A stretch of DNA of 64,000 nucleotides from Hymenobacter sp. UV11 (GTDB lineage: Bacteria > Bacteroidota > Bacteroidia > Cytophagales > Hymenobacteraceae). Positions 7,546-16,404 of this stretch are shown here, one piece after another (the stretch's first letter is position 1; the number at the start of each line of letters is the position of its first letter). The stretch is taken from assembly GCF_004684095.1 (NCBI RefSeq), contig NZ_SRII01000015.1, forward strand, positions 34,881-98,880, given 5' to 3'. Made by a program: the position numbers and the translations under genes. The notes beneath the pieces were generated by a model. The model searched no databases and was not told the DNA's origin. It worked only from the letters and a program-made list of their open reading frames with translations.

Positions 7546-8160
7546 ATGCGCAACCTGCCCACCTCCCTCGCGACCGACCAGCAACTGGTGGCACAGGTGC
7601 TGGGCGGCAGTACGGCAGCGTTTGGGCACCTCGTGCAGCGCACGGAAGGGCTGGTCACGCAATTGGTATTCAAGATGATTCGGCACCCAGCCGACCGCCC
7701 GGATGTCGCGCAGGACGTGTACCTGAAGGTATTCAAGAATTTAGCCGGCTTTAAGTTTCAGGCCAAACTCTCCACCTGGGTCGGCCAAATCACCTACAAC
7801 ACCTGCCTGCACTACCTAGAAAAAAAGCAGTTGGTGCTGGTGGACCCCTCGGAACCAGCGCCGGACGACGCGGTGGCGGCAGGCCGCCGGCCCCTACCCC
7901 CCCTAGTAGCCGGCCCCGACTCTGACCCCGAAGCAGCTTTGTTCGGCCAGGACCTGGCCGGGGTTTTAAGTGCGGCCATTGAGCAGCTGCCCCCACTCTA
8001 CCGCACCTTAATTGGCTTATATCACCAGCAGGAACTGAGCTACGAGGAAATCGCCCAGATAACCTCCCTGCCGGACGGCACGGTGAAGAACTATCTCTTT
8101 CGGGCGCGCAAACTACTGAAGCAACATCTATTAACCACCTATCAACGCGACGATTTATGA
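7546..8160 (+). CDS. RNA polymerase ECF sigma factor (sigma-70 family)
   Basis: Extracytoplasmic-function sigma factor directing RNA polymerase to a small regulon. Region 2 is seen in residues 20-85 (DRPDVAQDVYLKVFKNLAGF, then KLSTWVGQITYNTCLHYL) and region 4 near the C-terminus (LPPLYRTLIGLYHQQ, then LSYEEIAQITSLPDGTVKNY). A proline/glycine-rich linker of about 40 residues separates them. ATG 7546 follows a TTG in frame. The stop overlaps the anti-sigma start by four bases, so the two are made together. The same promoter-like 33-mer occurs before this gene and before the third gene of the group. Confidence 0.92.
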   Translation: MRNLPTSLATDQQLVAQVLGGSTAAFGHLVQRTEGLVTQLVFKMIRHPADRPDVAQDVYLKVFKNLAGFKFQAKLSTWVGQITYNTCLHYLEKKQLVLVDPSEPAPDDAVAAGRRPLPPLVAGPDSDPEAALFGQDLAGVLSAAIEQLPPLYRTLIGLYHQQELSYEEIAQITSLPDGTVKNYLFRARKLLKQHLLTTYQRDDL

Positions 8161-8597
8161 TTGGGCTCCACCTCTCCGAGCGCGTCCTCCAGGAGGCCGC
8201 CGAACCTACCGCGCAACTGCCGGCTGCCGAGGCAGCCCATCTGCACGGCTGCCGCCTGTGCCAGGGCCGGGTCGCTACCTACCAGCAACTGACCACGGCC
8301 GTGGCCAATCTCCCGCCGCCGGCGTTTGCGTTTGATCTGGCGGCGGCTGTCCTAGCCCAGCTACCCCGGCCGAAACCGGCTTTCCCCTGGGTGCTCGTGC
8401 TGGCGGCGGCTCCCGTGCTGGGGGTAGTCGCCACGTTTCTGGTGCTATTTGGCGGTGTACTGGCGCAAGCGTTTCAGGGCTTATTCACGCTGCTGGGGGC
8501 CGGGCTGGTGGCGGTGGCCAGCTTGCTAGTGGCCGGGCAGGGCCTGGAGCTGCTGGTCCAGCACCGCCGGCAACTGCGCCTACTTACTTTTTCCTAA
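8157..8597 (+). CDS. Membrane-bound anti-sigma factor with ZAS-like zinc motif
   Basis: 146 residues, overlapping the sigma gene by ATGA. The N-terminal cytoplasmic part contains HLHGCRLC, giving the HxxxCxxC zinc-binding anti-sigma signature (His, then two Cys). Two hydrophobic segments follow (about 80-105, WVLVLAAAPVLGVVATFLVL, and 113-130). The arrangement is that of a membrane anti-sigma factor that holds the ECF sigma inactive until a signal releases it. Known: ZAS family logic. Inferred: partnership with the adjacent sigma, from coupling and motif. Confidence 0.75.
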   Translation: MIGLHLSERVLQEAAEPTAQLPAAEAAHLHGCRLCQGRVATYQQLTTAVANLPPPAFAFDLAAAVLAQLPRPKPAFPWVLVLAAAPVLGVVATFLVLFGGVLAQAFQGLFTLLGAGLVAVASLLVAGQGLELLVQHRRQLRLLTFS

Positions 8598-8601
8598 TTT
8601 T

Positions 8602-8634
8602 TTGCAACACGACGGGCAGTGGCCGGTCTCATGC
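8602..8634 (+). promoter_or_regulatory. Putative ECF-type promoter motif, copy 2
   Basis: TTGCAAC, 11 bases, TGGCCGGTCTCATGC: identical to the block at 7509 outside the 11-base spacer. It lies between the anti-sigma stop and the ATG at 8656, giving a leader of about 15-20 bases. This suggests that the membrane protein gene is a direct target of the local sigma factor. Confidence 0.5.
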
Positions 8635-8655
8635 ACTATTACCCCCGCCCGCCAT

Positions 8656-9087
8656 ATGAAAAGGTCTTTGCTGCTCCTGCTTTGCTGCCTGACTACCTGG
8701 GGTGCTTCAGCACAAAGCGCCCTGGTGCCCGCCCTTGATGCGAACACCCTGGAAATAGCCCGGCGGGTCGTTTTTCCGGCCTTCGCGCTGTTTCTGCTCG
8801 GCTACTTCGTGCTGGCCGCTATCAGAATGGTCTTGAACTACTTGTTGAAGCGGCAGATACTAGCGTCGGTCGTTTCGGAAAGCGTGGTCGAGCGCCTGCT
8901 GCCCGGTCCGCAGAGCGAGCAGAATCAGGTGGTGAAGTGGGTCGCGCTCCTCCTGAGCACGGGGGCGGGGCTCACGGCCTGTAGCTTATACCTGCCCCTG
9001 GGGCTGCATTCCGTTATCATCTTGATTTTCAGCACGGCCCTCGGCTTTTTGGCCTATTACCTCTTCCTGCGTCAGCAAGTGAAGTAG
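8656..9087 (+). CDS. Small membrane protein of the ECF sigma group, function unknown
   Basis: 143 residues from ATG 8656: a cleavable signal peptide (MKRSLLLLLCCLTTWGASAQ), one hydrophobic segment near residues 34-55 (FPAFALFLLGYFVLAAIRMV) and two more near the C-terminus. I do not recognise the family. Because an exact copy of the sigma-gene promoter motif precedes it, it is likely part of the same regulon, perhaps the signal-receiving or stress-responding membrane component. The start at 8656 is preferred over an upstream TTG because it gives the clean signal peptide. Confidence 0.7.
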   Translation: MKRSLLLLLCCLTTWGASAQSALVPALDANTLEIARRVVFPAFALFLLGYFVLAAIRMVLNYLLKRQILASVVSESVVERLLPGPQSEQNQVVKWVALLLSTGAGLTACSLYLPLGLHSVIILIFSTALGFLAYYLFLRQQVK

Positions 9088-9209
9088 TCCCGCGCCCTGC
9101 TTTTGCCTTGCCCCCCCGGCAACTCGCGGCATCCTCGGCCGCCAGGGTAGCTATGGCCGGAAGACGCCAAAACGCCGCCCACTTTTTCATCGATTTTCTC
9201 CTTCTCCCC

Positions 9210-11750
9210 ATGAATCAGCCGGTTTTCTCAGCTCAATTTACTATGCATTGCCTAGTAACTTGCATTGCAATTAACATTGTTAACCAATTACTTGCTGAGA
9301 TTAGCCAAGTGATTATTCGCCCAGGCCGGCAGCTACTTGGGTGGCTCCTGCTGCTGGCGCTTGGCCTACTGCCCGGTGCGCTAGCCGCGCAAACGCCGGG
9401 CACCGTGGCCGGCACGCTGCTGGACCAGCGCACGCGCCAGCCGCTGCCCTTTGCCAACGTGCTGCTGCTGCGCTTGCCCGACTCGACCGTGGTGGGCAAT
9501 GCCCAAACACTTGAAAACGGCAGCTTTACGCTGGCTGGCGTCAAGCAAGGCCGCTACCTGCTGCGGGCCGAGGTGCTGGGCTACCAGCCCGCCCGCCGGC
9601 TTATGGCGCTAGACGCGGCTACCCCGGCGGTGCGCCTGGGCGAGTGGCTGGTGGCCCCGGCGGCCGTGCAGCTCGGCGGCGTGGTGGTGCAGGGCGAAAA
9701 GGCGGCAGTGGTCACCGAGCTGGGCAAAACCGTGCTCAACGTGGATAAAGACCTGAATAGCGCGGGCGGCACGGTGGCCGACATGCTGCAAAAAGTGCCC
9801 GCCGTGGCCGTGGATGAGAACGGGCAAGTCAGCCTGCGGGGCAATGCGAGCGTCACGCTCTACCTCGACGGTAAGCCTGCGCCCAGCAACCTGCGCCTCG
9901 ACCAGTTGCCCGCCAGCCGCCTCGAAACCATTGAGGTTATCACCAATCCGGGGGCCCAATACTCGGCCCAGGGCACGGGTGGCATCATCAACCTGGTGCA
10001 GAAAAAACAAGTCCAGACCGGCTGGAACGGCGATGCGCTGGCCACAGTGGGCACCCGCGACAAATACACCGCGTCGCTCAATCTCAACCGGCAGGTGGGC
10101 AAATTCAACTTTTTTGGCAGTGCCGATGGGCTGAATAATTGGTTCCAGGGCAGCTCGGCCTTGCAGCAGGTGGCCACGGTGGACGGCTACACCACCCGCA
10201 CCGACCAGACGGGCCAAAGTGCGCGCCACCAAATCAACTACAACCTGCGCCTAGGCGCGGACTACGCCTTCAGCGACGAGCAACGCCTAACCCTGACGGT
10301 GCAGGGCAACAAGCAGGATTTCCGCACCACGCAGGACTTCGCCACGCTGCTCACGCACGCTACCGCCCCCCCCATCGGCCTGCAAAACCAGAATCTGGAG
10401 GTTGATAACCTCTACACCGGCCGCATCGCGGGCAACTACCGGCGCACCTGGGTGGCGCACCCCGGCCGCGAGCTGACCGCCAGCGCCACCTACATCTTGG
10501 ATGGCGGCACCGTCACGACTCAGCAGCGCGTGCTGGACGGCTCCGCTAATTATTCGCGCCAGGCCCGCCAGCAGCTGCTCGACGTGACCATTCACCTGCC
10601 CTCGGCGCAAGTGGACTACGTCCAGCCGCTGGACGACAAGCGCCGCTGGGGCGCGGGGCTGAAAACCGACCTGCTCGTAACGCCCGGCTCGGAGGAGTTG
10701 GCGGTGCAGCCGATGGCCGGGGCTGACTTCGTGCGGCAGGAAGCGGGCTCCTACCACTACCACTACCGGCAGTTCATTCCGCAGGCCTACGGCTCTTATC
10801 AGCAAAAGGCGGGGGCGTGGGAGTACCAGGCCGGGCTGCGGGCCGAATACACGGGGCTGCAAGCCCAGGTGTTGCCCACGGGATCCGCCAACCAGCGCAT
10901 TTTCAACCTATTCCCCTCGGCCACGGTGGCCCGCACGCTGCCCCACGAGCAGCGCCTGCAGCTCGGCTATTCGCGCCGGCTCAACCGGCCCAACTTTCTG
11001 CAAATCATTGCCCTGCCCATCTATTCCGACGCCCGCAACTACGTGGTCGGCAACCCCGACCTGCGCCCCGAGTACACGCACACCGTGGAGCTGGGCCACC
11101 AGGTAGCATGGAAAGCCACCACGCTTAATACCACGCTTTTCGGGCGCTTTGCCAGCCAGTCCATCCAGAGCCTGCGCACGATTGATACGGTGGCCACCCG
11201 CCTCAGTGGCCAGCCTGATTTCATCACCCGCACCAGCTACGCCAATTTCGGAAACACGGCCAGCTACGGGCTGGAACTGTCGCTGACGCAAACCCTGACG
11301 ACGTGGTGGAAGCTCACGGCCAACGGCTCATTCTACCACAACCAAGTGGCCAGCTACACGGGCGATGGCACCCGCGCCAACTTCACCGGCACGGCGTATT
11401 TGCTCAGCAGCTTCAGCCCCACCAAGACGCTGGCCGTGCAAGCTAGCGGCAACTACCGCGCCCCGCTCGTGGTGCCGCAGGGTCGCCTGCTGGCCGTGTA
11501 CGGGGTGGATGTGGCCCTGCGCCAGCGGTTATTCCACGACCGGGCGGCCCTCACGCTGCGCGTTAGCGACGTGTTCAACACGCGCCGCCAGTACACCCAG
11601 CTCGCGGCCGAAGGCCTCAGCACCAACCTGCAAACCAAGTACGAAACGCGCGTGAGCTACCTGGGCTTCACCTGGTTTCTAGGCACCCACAAGCCCGCCG
11701 GCAGCATTGAAAACCAGCCTGCAGGCGACGCCGGCGGCTTCGGCGGCTAG
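9210..11750 (+). CDS. TonB-dependent receptor-like outer membrane beta-barrel protein
   Basis: About 846 residues. Following a hydrophobic export segment (LLGWLLLLALGLLPGALAAQ) there is a CarboxypepD_reg-like domain (GTVAGTLLDQRTRQPLPFAN, later GSFTLAGVKQGRYLL), a plug domain (VADMLQKVPAVAVDENGQVS, LRGNASVTLYLDGKP, ETIEVITNPGAQY with GTGGIINLV), and a long C-terminal beta-barrel of the OMP_b-brl_3 type. Such Bacteroidota proteins take up ligands through the outer membrane using TonB energy; the substrate cannot be read here. The N-terminus is uncertain: ATG 9210 is used, but an ATG at 9243 is also possible and the signal segment lies unusually far in. No SusD-like partner follows. Confidence 0.88.
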   Translation: MNQPVFSAQFTMHCLVTCIAINIVNQLLAEISQVIIRPGRQLLGWLLLLALGLLPGALAAQTPGTVAGTLLDQRTRQPLPFANVLLLRLPDSTVVGNAQTLENGSFTLAGVKQGRYLLRAEVLGYQPARRLMALDAATPAVRLGEWLVAPAAVQLGGVVVQGEKAAVVTELGKTVLNVDKDLNSAGGTVADMLQKVPAVAVDENGQVSLRGNASVTLYLDGKPAPSNLRLDQLPASRLETIEVITNPGAQYSAQGTGGIINLVQKKQVQTGWNGDALATVGTRDKYTASLNLNRQVGKFNFFGSADGLNNWFQGSSALQQVATVDGYTTRTDQTGQSARHQINYNLRLGADYAFSDEQRLTLTVQGNKQDFRTTQDFATLLTHATAPPIGLQNQNLEVDNLYTGRIAGNYRRTWVAHPGRELTASATYILDGGTVTTQQRVLDGSANYSRQARQQLLDVTIHLPSAQVDYVQPLDDKRRWGAGLKTDLLVTPGSEELAVQPMAGADFVRQEAGSYHYHYRQFIPQAYGSYQQKAGAWEYQAGLRAEYTGLQAQVLPTGSANQRIFNLFPSATVARTLPHEQRLQLGYSRRLNRPNFLQIIALPIYSDARNYVVGNPDLRPEYTHTVELGHQVAWKATTLNTTLFGRFASQSIQSLRTIDTVATRLSGQPDFITRTSYANFGNTASYGLELSLTQTLTTWWKLTANGSFYHNQVASYTGDGTRANFTGTAYLLSSFSPTKTLAVQASGNYRAPLVVPQGRLLAVYGVDVALRQRLFHDRAALTLRVSDVFNTRRQYTQLAAEGLSTNLQTKYETRVSYLGFTWFLGTHKPAGSIENQPAGDAGGFGG

Positions 11751-11985
11751 CGACAAGCCGGCGCTTCGCTCCGCCGCCCGTCTGCCCGCTACCGGCCGGG
11801 CTTGCGCTGGCGGTACGCTGTACTATTGCTTGCAGGGCTTGGCGAAGGCATTGACTAAGGCCTGCCCCCCACGCTTAGCCAACTGGCCGCCTAGGGCAGT
11901 ACCGCTTGCCGAGAACAGCCACTACTCCTCATATATATCTACTGGCCAAATCTTTATAATCTTAGCTAACTAACATTTTACTGCC

Positions 11986-12417
11986 ATGACAACCGCCTTT
12001 TTCTTGTCTGTGCGCCGCGTGAGTGCTCTCACCCTCCTCGCCCTCGGGCTAACTGCTTCCCACCCCGGCGATGCCCGCCCGCTCACCCGGCCCGCTACGC
12101 CGCCGACCGTGGGGCTGCGGGTTATCATCACGCCGCTGCCCGGCTCGGCGGTGCTGCGGGTGCGCTACGAAAGTGACGACTGCGCCGCGGTACGCCTGCG
12201 CGTGCGCGATGCCCAGGGCCAGGTGCTGTACTCGGAGCTGAAGCAGCAGGCCCGCTTCGCCGGCGACTACATCCTGACTGCCTTCCCGGCGGGCACCTAC
12301 ACGCTGGAGCTGCAAACGCCCGGTGCCTGCTACTCCCAAACAGTGCGTCTTTACCAACGCAACTCACTGGTTGCCACGCTCACCAACCGGCCGCGGATGT
12401 CTGCCCCCGTACTGTAG
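11986..12417 (+). CDS. Secreted hypothetical protein with a beta-rich domain
   Basis: 143 residues beginning with a signal peptide (FFLSVRRVSALTLLALGLTA). The mature part has alternating beta-like stretches (GLRVIITPLPGSAVLRVRYE, AGTYTLELQTPGACYSQTVR) resembling the Ig-like folds common in periplasmic proteins of this phylum. No family is recognised. It is separated from the TonB-type receptor by 235 bases (with nothing else visible between) and is convergent with the two-component genes, so it is probably its own transcription unit. Confidence 0.6.
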   Translation: MTTAFFLSVRRVSALTLLALGLTASHPGDARPLTRPATPPTVGLRVIITPLPGSAVLRVRYESDDCAAVRLRVRDAQGQVLYSELKQQARFAGDYILTAFPAGTYTLELQTPGACYSQTVRLYQRNSLVATLTNRPRMSAPVL

Positions 12418-12436
12418 CCAATGCGGGCCACTGGCA

Positions 12437-13138
12437 CTACAGTCGGCCGTAGAAGGCGCTGCGGTACGCGTCTCCGACGGGAATTATCCGGGGCTCACCC
12501 GCGGCTACCCGAATAAAAATCCGGCTGCGTTCCACAATGTGGATGTGGGCCAACGCCACGATAAACGACTTATGCACCCGTACAAACCCCGCGACGGGCA
12601 GGCTCGCTTCCAGGCTGCTGATGGTTTGTCGGGCCAGCAGCTTCTCCGTGGCCGTGTGGATGAGCACGTAGTTCTGCAAGCCTTCCAGGTAGAGCACCTC
12701 GGCCAAATTGACCCGCTGCATGCGGTGCTCGGTTTTGATGAATAGGTAGGGGCGGGACGTTTCGGCGGGTGTGGGGCGCAACCGCCGCTGGGCTTTCTCC
12801 ACGGCCTGATAGAAGCGCTCGAAGGGAATGGGCTTAAGCAGGTAGTCAATAACGTCGTGCTCGAAGCCCGTGAGCGCGTGCTCGGCATAGGCGGTGGTCA
12901 GCACCACCTGGGCGCGCCGGTTCAGGGCCTGCAAGAACTGAAGCCCCGTGAGTTGCGGCATCTGGATGTCGAGGAAAATCAACTCAATGCGCCGCTCTTC
13001 CACCCAGTTCAGAGCCTCCACCGGGTTTTGGCTGCTGCCCGCCAAGTGCAGGGCCGGAACCTGGGCCACGTAGTCAGCTAGAATGTCGAGGGCCAGCGGC
13101 TTATCATCCACCAGCAGGCACTGAATCGGGTTGGTCAT
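12437..13138 (-). CDS. LytTR-family response regulator
   Basis: Two-component response regulator. Residues 1-120 form a receiver domain with the phospho-acceptor Asp in LIFLDIQMPQLTG and the conserved Lys in DYLLKPIPF; residues 135-233 form a LytTR DNA-binding domain (YLFIKTEHRMQRVNLAEVLY, then YVLIHT and FVRVHKSFIVAL). Length is standard. It is the last gene of a three-gene minus-strand operon in which each start overlaps the preceding stop by four bases, so it is made with the kinase and the upstream exported protein. Confidence 0.92.
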   Translation of the reverse strand: MTNPIQCLLVDDKPLALDILADYVAQVPALHLAGSSQNPVEALNWVEERRIELIFLDIQMPQLTGLQFLQALNRRAQVVLTTAYAEHALTGFEHDVIDYLLKPIPFERFYQAVEKAQRRLRPTPAETSRPYLFIKTEHRMQRVNLAEVLYLEGLQNYVLIHTATEKLLARQTISSLEASLPVAGFVRVHKSFIVALAHIHIVERSRIFIRVAAGEPRIIPVGDAYRSAFYGRL

Positions 13139-14202
13139 AGGGCGAGGTGGAGCGTAACTTGAAAGGCAGTAAGGGTATCGGCCACGGTTAGCGTGTGCCG
13201 GGCGGGGTAGAGCAGCGCCAGCCGCCGCCGCACGTTGGCCAGCCCGATGCCGCCGAGCTGGTCTTGCTGCTGCGGCGCCTGCTTAGCGTTGCGCAAGTAA
13301 AAGTCCAGGCTCGTCGCCGTCAGCGCGAGGTGGAGCGTCACGGGCCGTGCGGCATCGGTCAGCACCCCGTGCTTGAAGGCGTTTTCCACGAACGACACCA
13401 ACAGCAGCGGCGCGATAGTTTGCCCATCGAGCGGCCCCAGTAGCTGGTAGTCCAAGTGAAGGCTGCCCTTCATCCCGAGGCGCTGCAAGTCAATTAGCCC
13501 GTCCAGGTAGGCCAGCTCGCGGGCTAGTGGCACCCGGTCGTGGGGGGCTTCGTGCAGCATGTAGCGCAGCAGCTCTGAGAGCCTCAGCAAAGCCCCCGGC
13601 GCGGCATCCGACTTCTGGTAGACCAGCGCGTAAATGTCGTTGAGGGTGTTAAACAGGAAGTGCGGATTGAGCTGCGAGCGCAGAAAGGTCAGCTCGGCCG
13701 TGGTGTTAGCCTGTTCGGTTTCGCGCCGCCGCCGCTCCGCTCGCAAGCTGTGCCGAATGACGGCGTAGAGCAGTCCATATAGCACGTAGTCGAAATAAAA
13801 CCGGACGCTGTTCTCCACAAACCAGCGGGCCGTGAAGGCGCGGTTCATCTGGTAGTTGTCGAAGCCGAGCAGGGGTTTGAACACCTGAAACTCCAGCCCG
13901 TAGCGCACCGCCGTGATGAGCAGCAGGCTCAGCAGCAGCCCCCCACCCGCCCGGGCAAACGGCCGCCACTCGCGCCCGCCAGCCAGCAAGGGCCGGGCTA
14001 CCAGCCCTACGGGCAGGTAAAACGCCGTCGCGTTGATGAGCAGGTAGCCTAGTGCCAGCAGCCAATACGTACCTGCGGCCGTTTTGGGCACCTGGTAGGT
14101 GGGCGAGCCATACGTCGCCACTACGTCCTTGACGAGCAGCAGCGTCCAGACCAGCAGATGAACGGGCCACTCGGACCAGGCGCGGGGGCGGGCAGCAATC
14201 AT
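13135..14202 (-). CDS. LytS/YpdA-type sensor histidine kinase
   Basis: 355 residues. The N-terminal 150 residues contain four hydrophobic segments (for example LLVWTLLLVKDVV, LLALGYLLINATAFYLPVGL). The His_kinase domain is clear: LRSQLNPHFLFNTLNDIYAL with the phospho-acceptor His, then LLRLSELLRYML. A HATPase domain follows (LVSFVENAFKHGV as N box, GGIGLANVRRRLALLY as G box). It phosphorylates the LytTR regulator encoded immediately downstream. Its start overlaps the stop of the DUF4932-like gene, an arrangement suggesting that protein is linked to sensing. Confidence 0.92.
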   Translation of the reverse strand: MIAARPRAWSEWPVHLLVWTLLLVKDVVATYGSPTYQVPKTAAGTYWLLALGYLLINATAFYLPVGLVARPLLAGGREWRPFARAGGGLLLSLLLITAVRYGLEFQVFKPLLGFDNYQMNRAFTARWFVENSVRFYFDYVLYGLLYAVIRHSLRAERRRRETEQANTTAELTFLRSQLNPHFLFNTLNDIYALVYQKSDAAPGALLRLSELLRYMLHEAPHDRVPLARELAYLDGLIDLQRLGMKGSLHLDYQLLGPLDGQTIAPLLLVSFVENAFKHGVLTDAARPVTLHLALTATSLDFYLRNAKQAPQQQDQLGGIGLANVRRRLALLYPARHTLTVADTLTAFQVTLHLAL

Positions 14203-15296
14203 TGAGTAGCCGAGGCGGCGGTGGGGTACTTCCGGGCCAGGTAGGCGAGGACTTCGGGAAAGAACTGCTTGAAGTTCTGGTCGGTGCGCTGGCCAAGATA
14301 CCGGGCCGAAATCACGTCGGCAATCGCGCCGGCGTATTGGAAATCCTCCACTACTTCCCGGGCCGCCTGCTTGCGGGCCTCCTTCGGCGGCTGGTACTGC
14401 CGAAACAGGGCAATGACGATACCGCGCACCAGGTTCTCGTCGAAGCAGTGCGCCCAGTTGTCGATGTTATTGTGCTTCATGCCCGGGTCAGCCTGGTTAA
14501 GCAGGTACGCCAGCTTCCCGATGTCGGCCTTGTATCGCTGCTGCAAGGCTGCGGTGTAGATGTGGCTTCCCTCGTGCCACACCAGCATTATCGCCTCCGC
14601 ACCGAGGGAGAAGGTGGGCACACCGCTGGCAGTCAACTTATTGGTGAGAAAACCTACGTTGTAAACCACCTGGTCGGCGTAGCGTGGGTTGAGGTTTTTG
14701 GCCATAATGGCGTGCGCTCCCCAGCTGTTGAGGGGGTCTAGCAAGATGGTCCAGTGGGCAGCCTGGGTGCGAAAGCGATAGAAAGAATCGAGCTTGCTGA
14801 TAAGGCCCTGGCTGGTGAGCTGGGCTTGTACAGGCTGGGCCCAAGCGGCGTAATCGACCTGGTGCCGCTGGTAAAAAGCCCAGAAATGACTATCCTCAAA
14901 AAACTGCTGGCAGAGCCGCATATAGGTCTGGATAGTGTCTTCGCCGTTCAGGGCGTACCAGTTCGTGTGCGCCGGGTAGTGAATGCGCACGGCGGGAAAG
15001 TTGTCGAAGCAATACCCCAGTTCGGGCAGGTCGGTGTACACCTTGGGCAGCCGCCGGGCCTGCCGCACGGCCGGGTGGTTGGCAAAGGGGGTGAAATATG
15101 CCTCTACTTCCGCGGTGTAGGCCGACTTATTAGGCAGCGGGTACTTGCCCGCCAGCAGCTGCACAATCGTGAACAGCTCGATGCCGGGGTGGGCCGTCAC
15201 CGTCAGCTGGTTAGCCGGGGCGGTAGCGACGTGGGGTTGGGCCACCAGCACCTGAACGGTCAAAAGGGCCAGTAGTAGCGTAAACAGGGGCTTCAT
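14199..15296 (-). CDS. Exported DUF4932-like protein with an HExxH motif
   Basis: 365 residues with a signal peptide (MKPLFTLLLALLTVQVLVAQ). The mature protein contains ELFTIVQLLAGKYPLPN near the start and, near residue 240, LVWHEGSHIYTAAL: HEGSH fits the HExxH zinc-peptidase signature. A further Glu/Asp-rich helix (WAHCFDENLVRGIVIAL) could supply the third ligand. This resembles DUF4932 proteins, whose activity is not established. It is first in the operon with the kinase and the regulator (four-base overlaps), so it may be their periplasmic signal partner or target. Protease activity is an inference from the motif only. Confidence 0.7.
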   Translation of the reverse strand: MKPLFTLLLALLTVQVLVAQPHVATAPANQLTVTAHPGIELFTIVQLLAGKYPLPNKSAYTAEVEAYFTPFANHPAVRQARRLPKVYTDLPELGYCFDNFPAVRIHYPAHTNWYALNGEDTIQTYMRLCQQFFEDSHFWAFYQRHQVDYAAWAQPVQAQLTSQGLISKLDSFYRFRTQAAHWTILLDPLNSWGAHAIMAKNLNPRYADQVVYNVGFLTNKLTASGVPTFSLGAEAIMLVWHEGSHIYTAALQQRYKADIGKLAYLLNQADPGMKHNNIDNWAHCFDENLVRGIVIALFRQYQPPKEARKQAAREVVEDFQYAGAIADVISARYLGQRTDQNFKQFFPEVLAYLARKYPTAASATQ

Positions 15297-15484
15297 AGGT
15301 ACGGCTGATGAGTTAGTTGCTCGAAGGAAACCACCAGCCGCCGGCCACTAAACTCCAAGTGACAACCTCCCTTTTTTCGTTGACCAACGCTTAATTAGCG
15401 GGCCAATTAACGCTACCAGTTGCAACAGGTCCAGTGTAGGACCTAGGAAAACCAATTGGTGTCTGGCGTGGTCGCTGACGGCCG

Positions 15485-16006
15485 TTAATGAGAAGCCGCC
15501 CATTGCCGGGCCAGTTCAACCCGAAAGGCCTGCTCGCAATCAGTTACGTAAGTCTGGTAGCCGGCGGGGTCGATAAACGGATTGGGGCTGCCAGGCTGAA
15601 GGCGCTGGTATTTCGCCAGCAGGCCGAAGTACACGCCATGCGCCCCGAGGAAGATGTCGCACGGCAGGGCGCGGGCCGTTTGGAAGGTCCGCTCAAAATC
15701 GGCGGCCTGCTGGGGGTAGTAGGCATCGTTGACCAGATTATCACCCGGGTTGACCCCGGCTCCTCCGAAGATAACGACGTGGTAGGTATGGCCGGCTTCG
15801 GGTACGTCCAGCGTCCAGGTGGTATCGCCCAGTGTGTGGCCCGCCGTGAGGTGGGCCATCGGGGTGGTCGCCCCAAGGCGCACTTGGTCGCCGTCATGCA
15901 GGGTGCGGTCTACGCGTGCAGGCGGAAAATGCGCAGTGGAATCGTTGAAATAAAAGAAATCGATGCGCCCGCCTGATTCCACAGAGGCAGCTACCGACTT
16001 ATGCAA
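15485..16006 (-). pseudogene. Truncated subclass B3-like metallo-beta-lactamase (C-terminal part only)
   Basis: The 173-codon frame reads like the C-terminal half of a B3 metallo-beta-lactamase: an early ASVESGGRIDFFYF, the zinc-site His in LTAGHTLGDTTWTLD, and a second in FLGAHGVYFGLLAKY. The N-terminal region with the HxHxDH zinc motif is absent, and stops close the frame just upstream; the only start available is a TTG at 16006. Without that motif the enzyme cannot bind its first zinc, so it is almost surely inactive. The upstream sequence has been replaced by AT-rich DNA carrying a TAGTCCAATAAGGGCCCC element, which may mark the break. Confidence 0.7.
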
Positions 16007-16404
16007 TTCAAATAATGGCTAGTTAGTAATAATTGATAATAAGCACAGTTAACGTTTACTAATTGGTCCCAGCTTACTGAGATAATCACAAGAGAACTCT
16101 ATTAGACAGGCGCAATCTTGTAAGCTACTGACTATTAATACTAAATAGTCCAATAAGGGCCCCAACAGTTCCTTCTTTGCGTCTCCCACCCCATACCTGA
16201 AATGCACTGTCAAAGCTGAGAAACGGCCGGCTTGCCCTTAGTAACATTTAAGCTTGGGAAGCATAGCAGGGACGTTGAAAGTTCGAAAATCGATAAGTAA
16301 ATCTGCTGGACTAGAAATGAAGACCCTGGCCCTTCGTCCAAAATGCTTGTAAATTTGGGCAAAGCCTTTTTTCCTCGCTGGTCGCTTTTTATAAATAGTT
16401 ATTC
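16007..16404. other. AT-rich gene-free stretch
   Basis: Nearly 400 bases between the broken lactamase and the TIR gene. The only noticeable item is TAGTCCAATAAGGGCCCCA starting at 16147, which recurs at 52033 (one mismatch) and in part at 7341. The promoter of the TIR-STAND operon must lie near the right end, which is AT-rich (TTTTTATAAATAG just before the ATG), but no clear consensus is seen. Confidence 0.5.

Noticed and set aside
11707..11973. 88-codon frame after the TonB-type receptor
   Set aside because: Begins inside the receptor gene in another frame and has low-complexity content.
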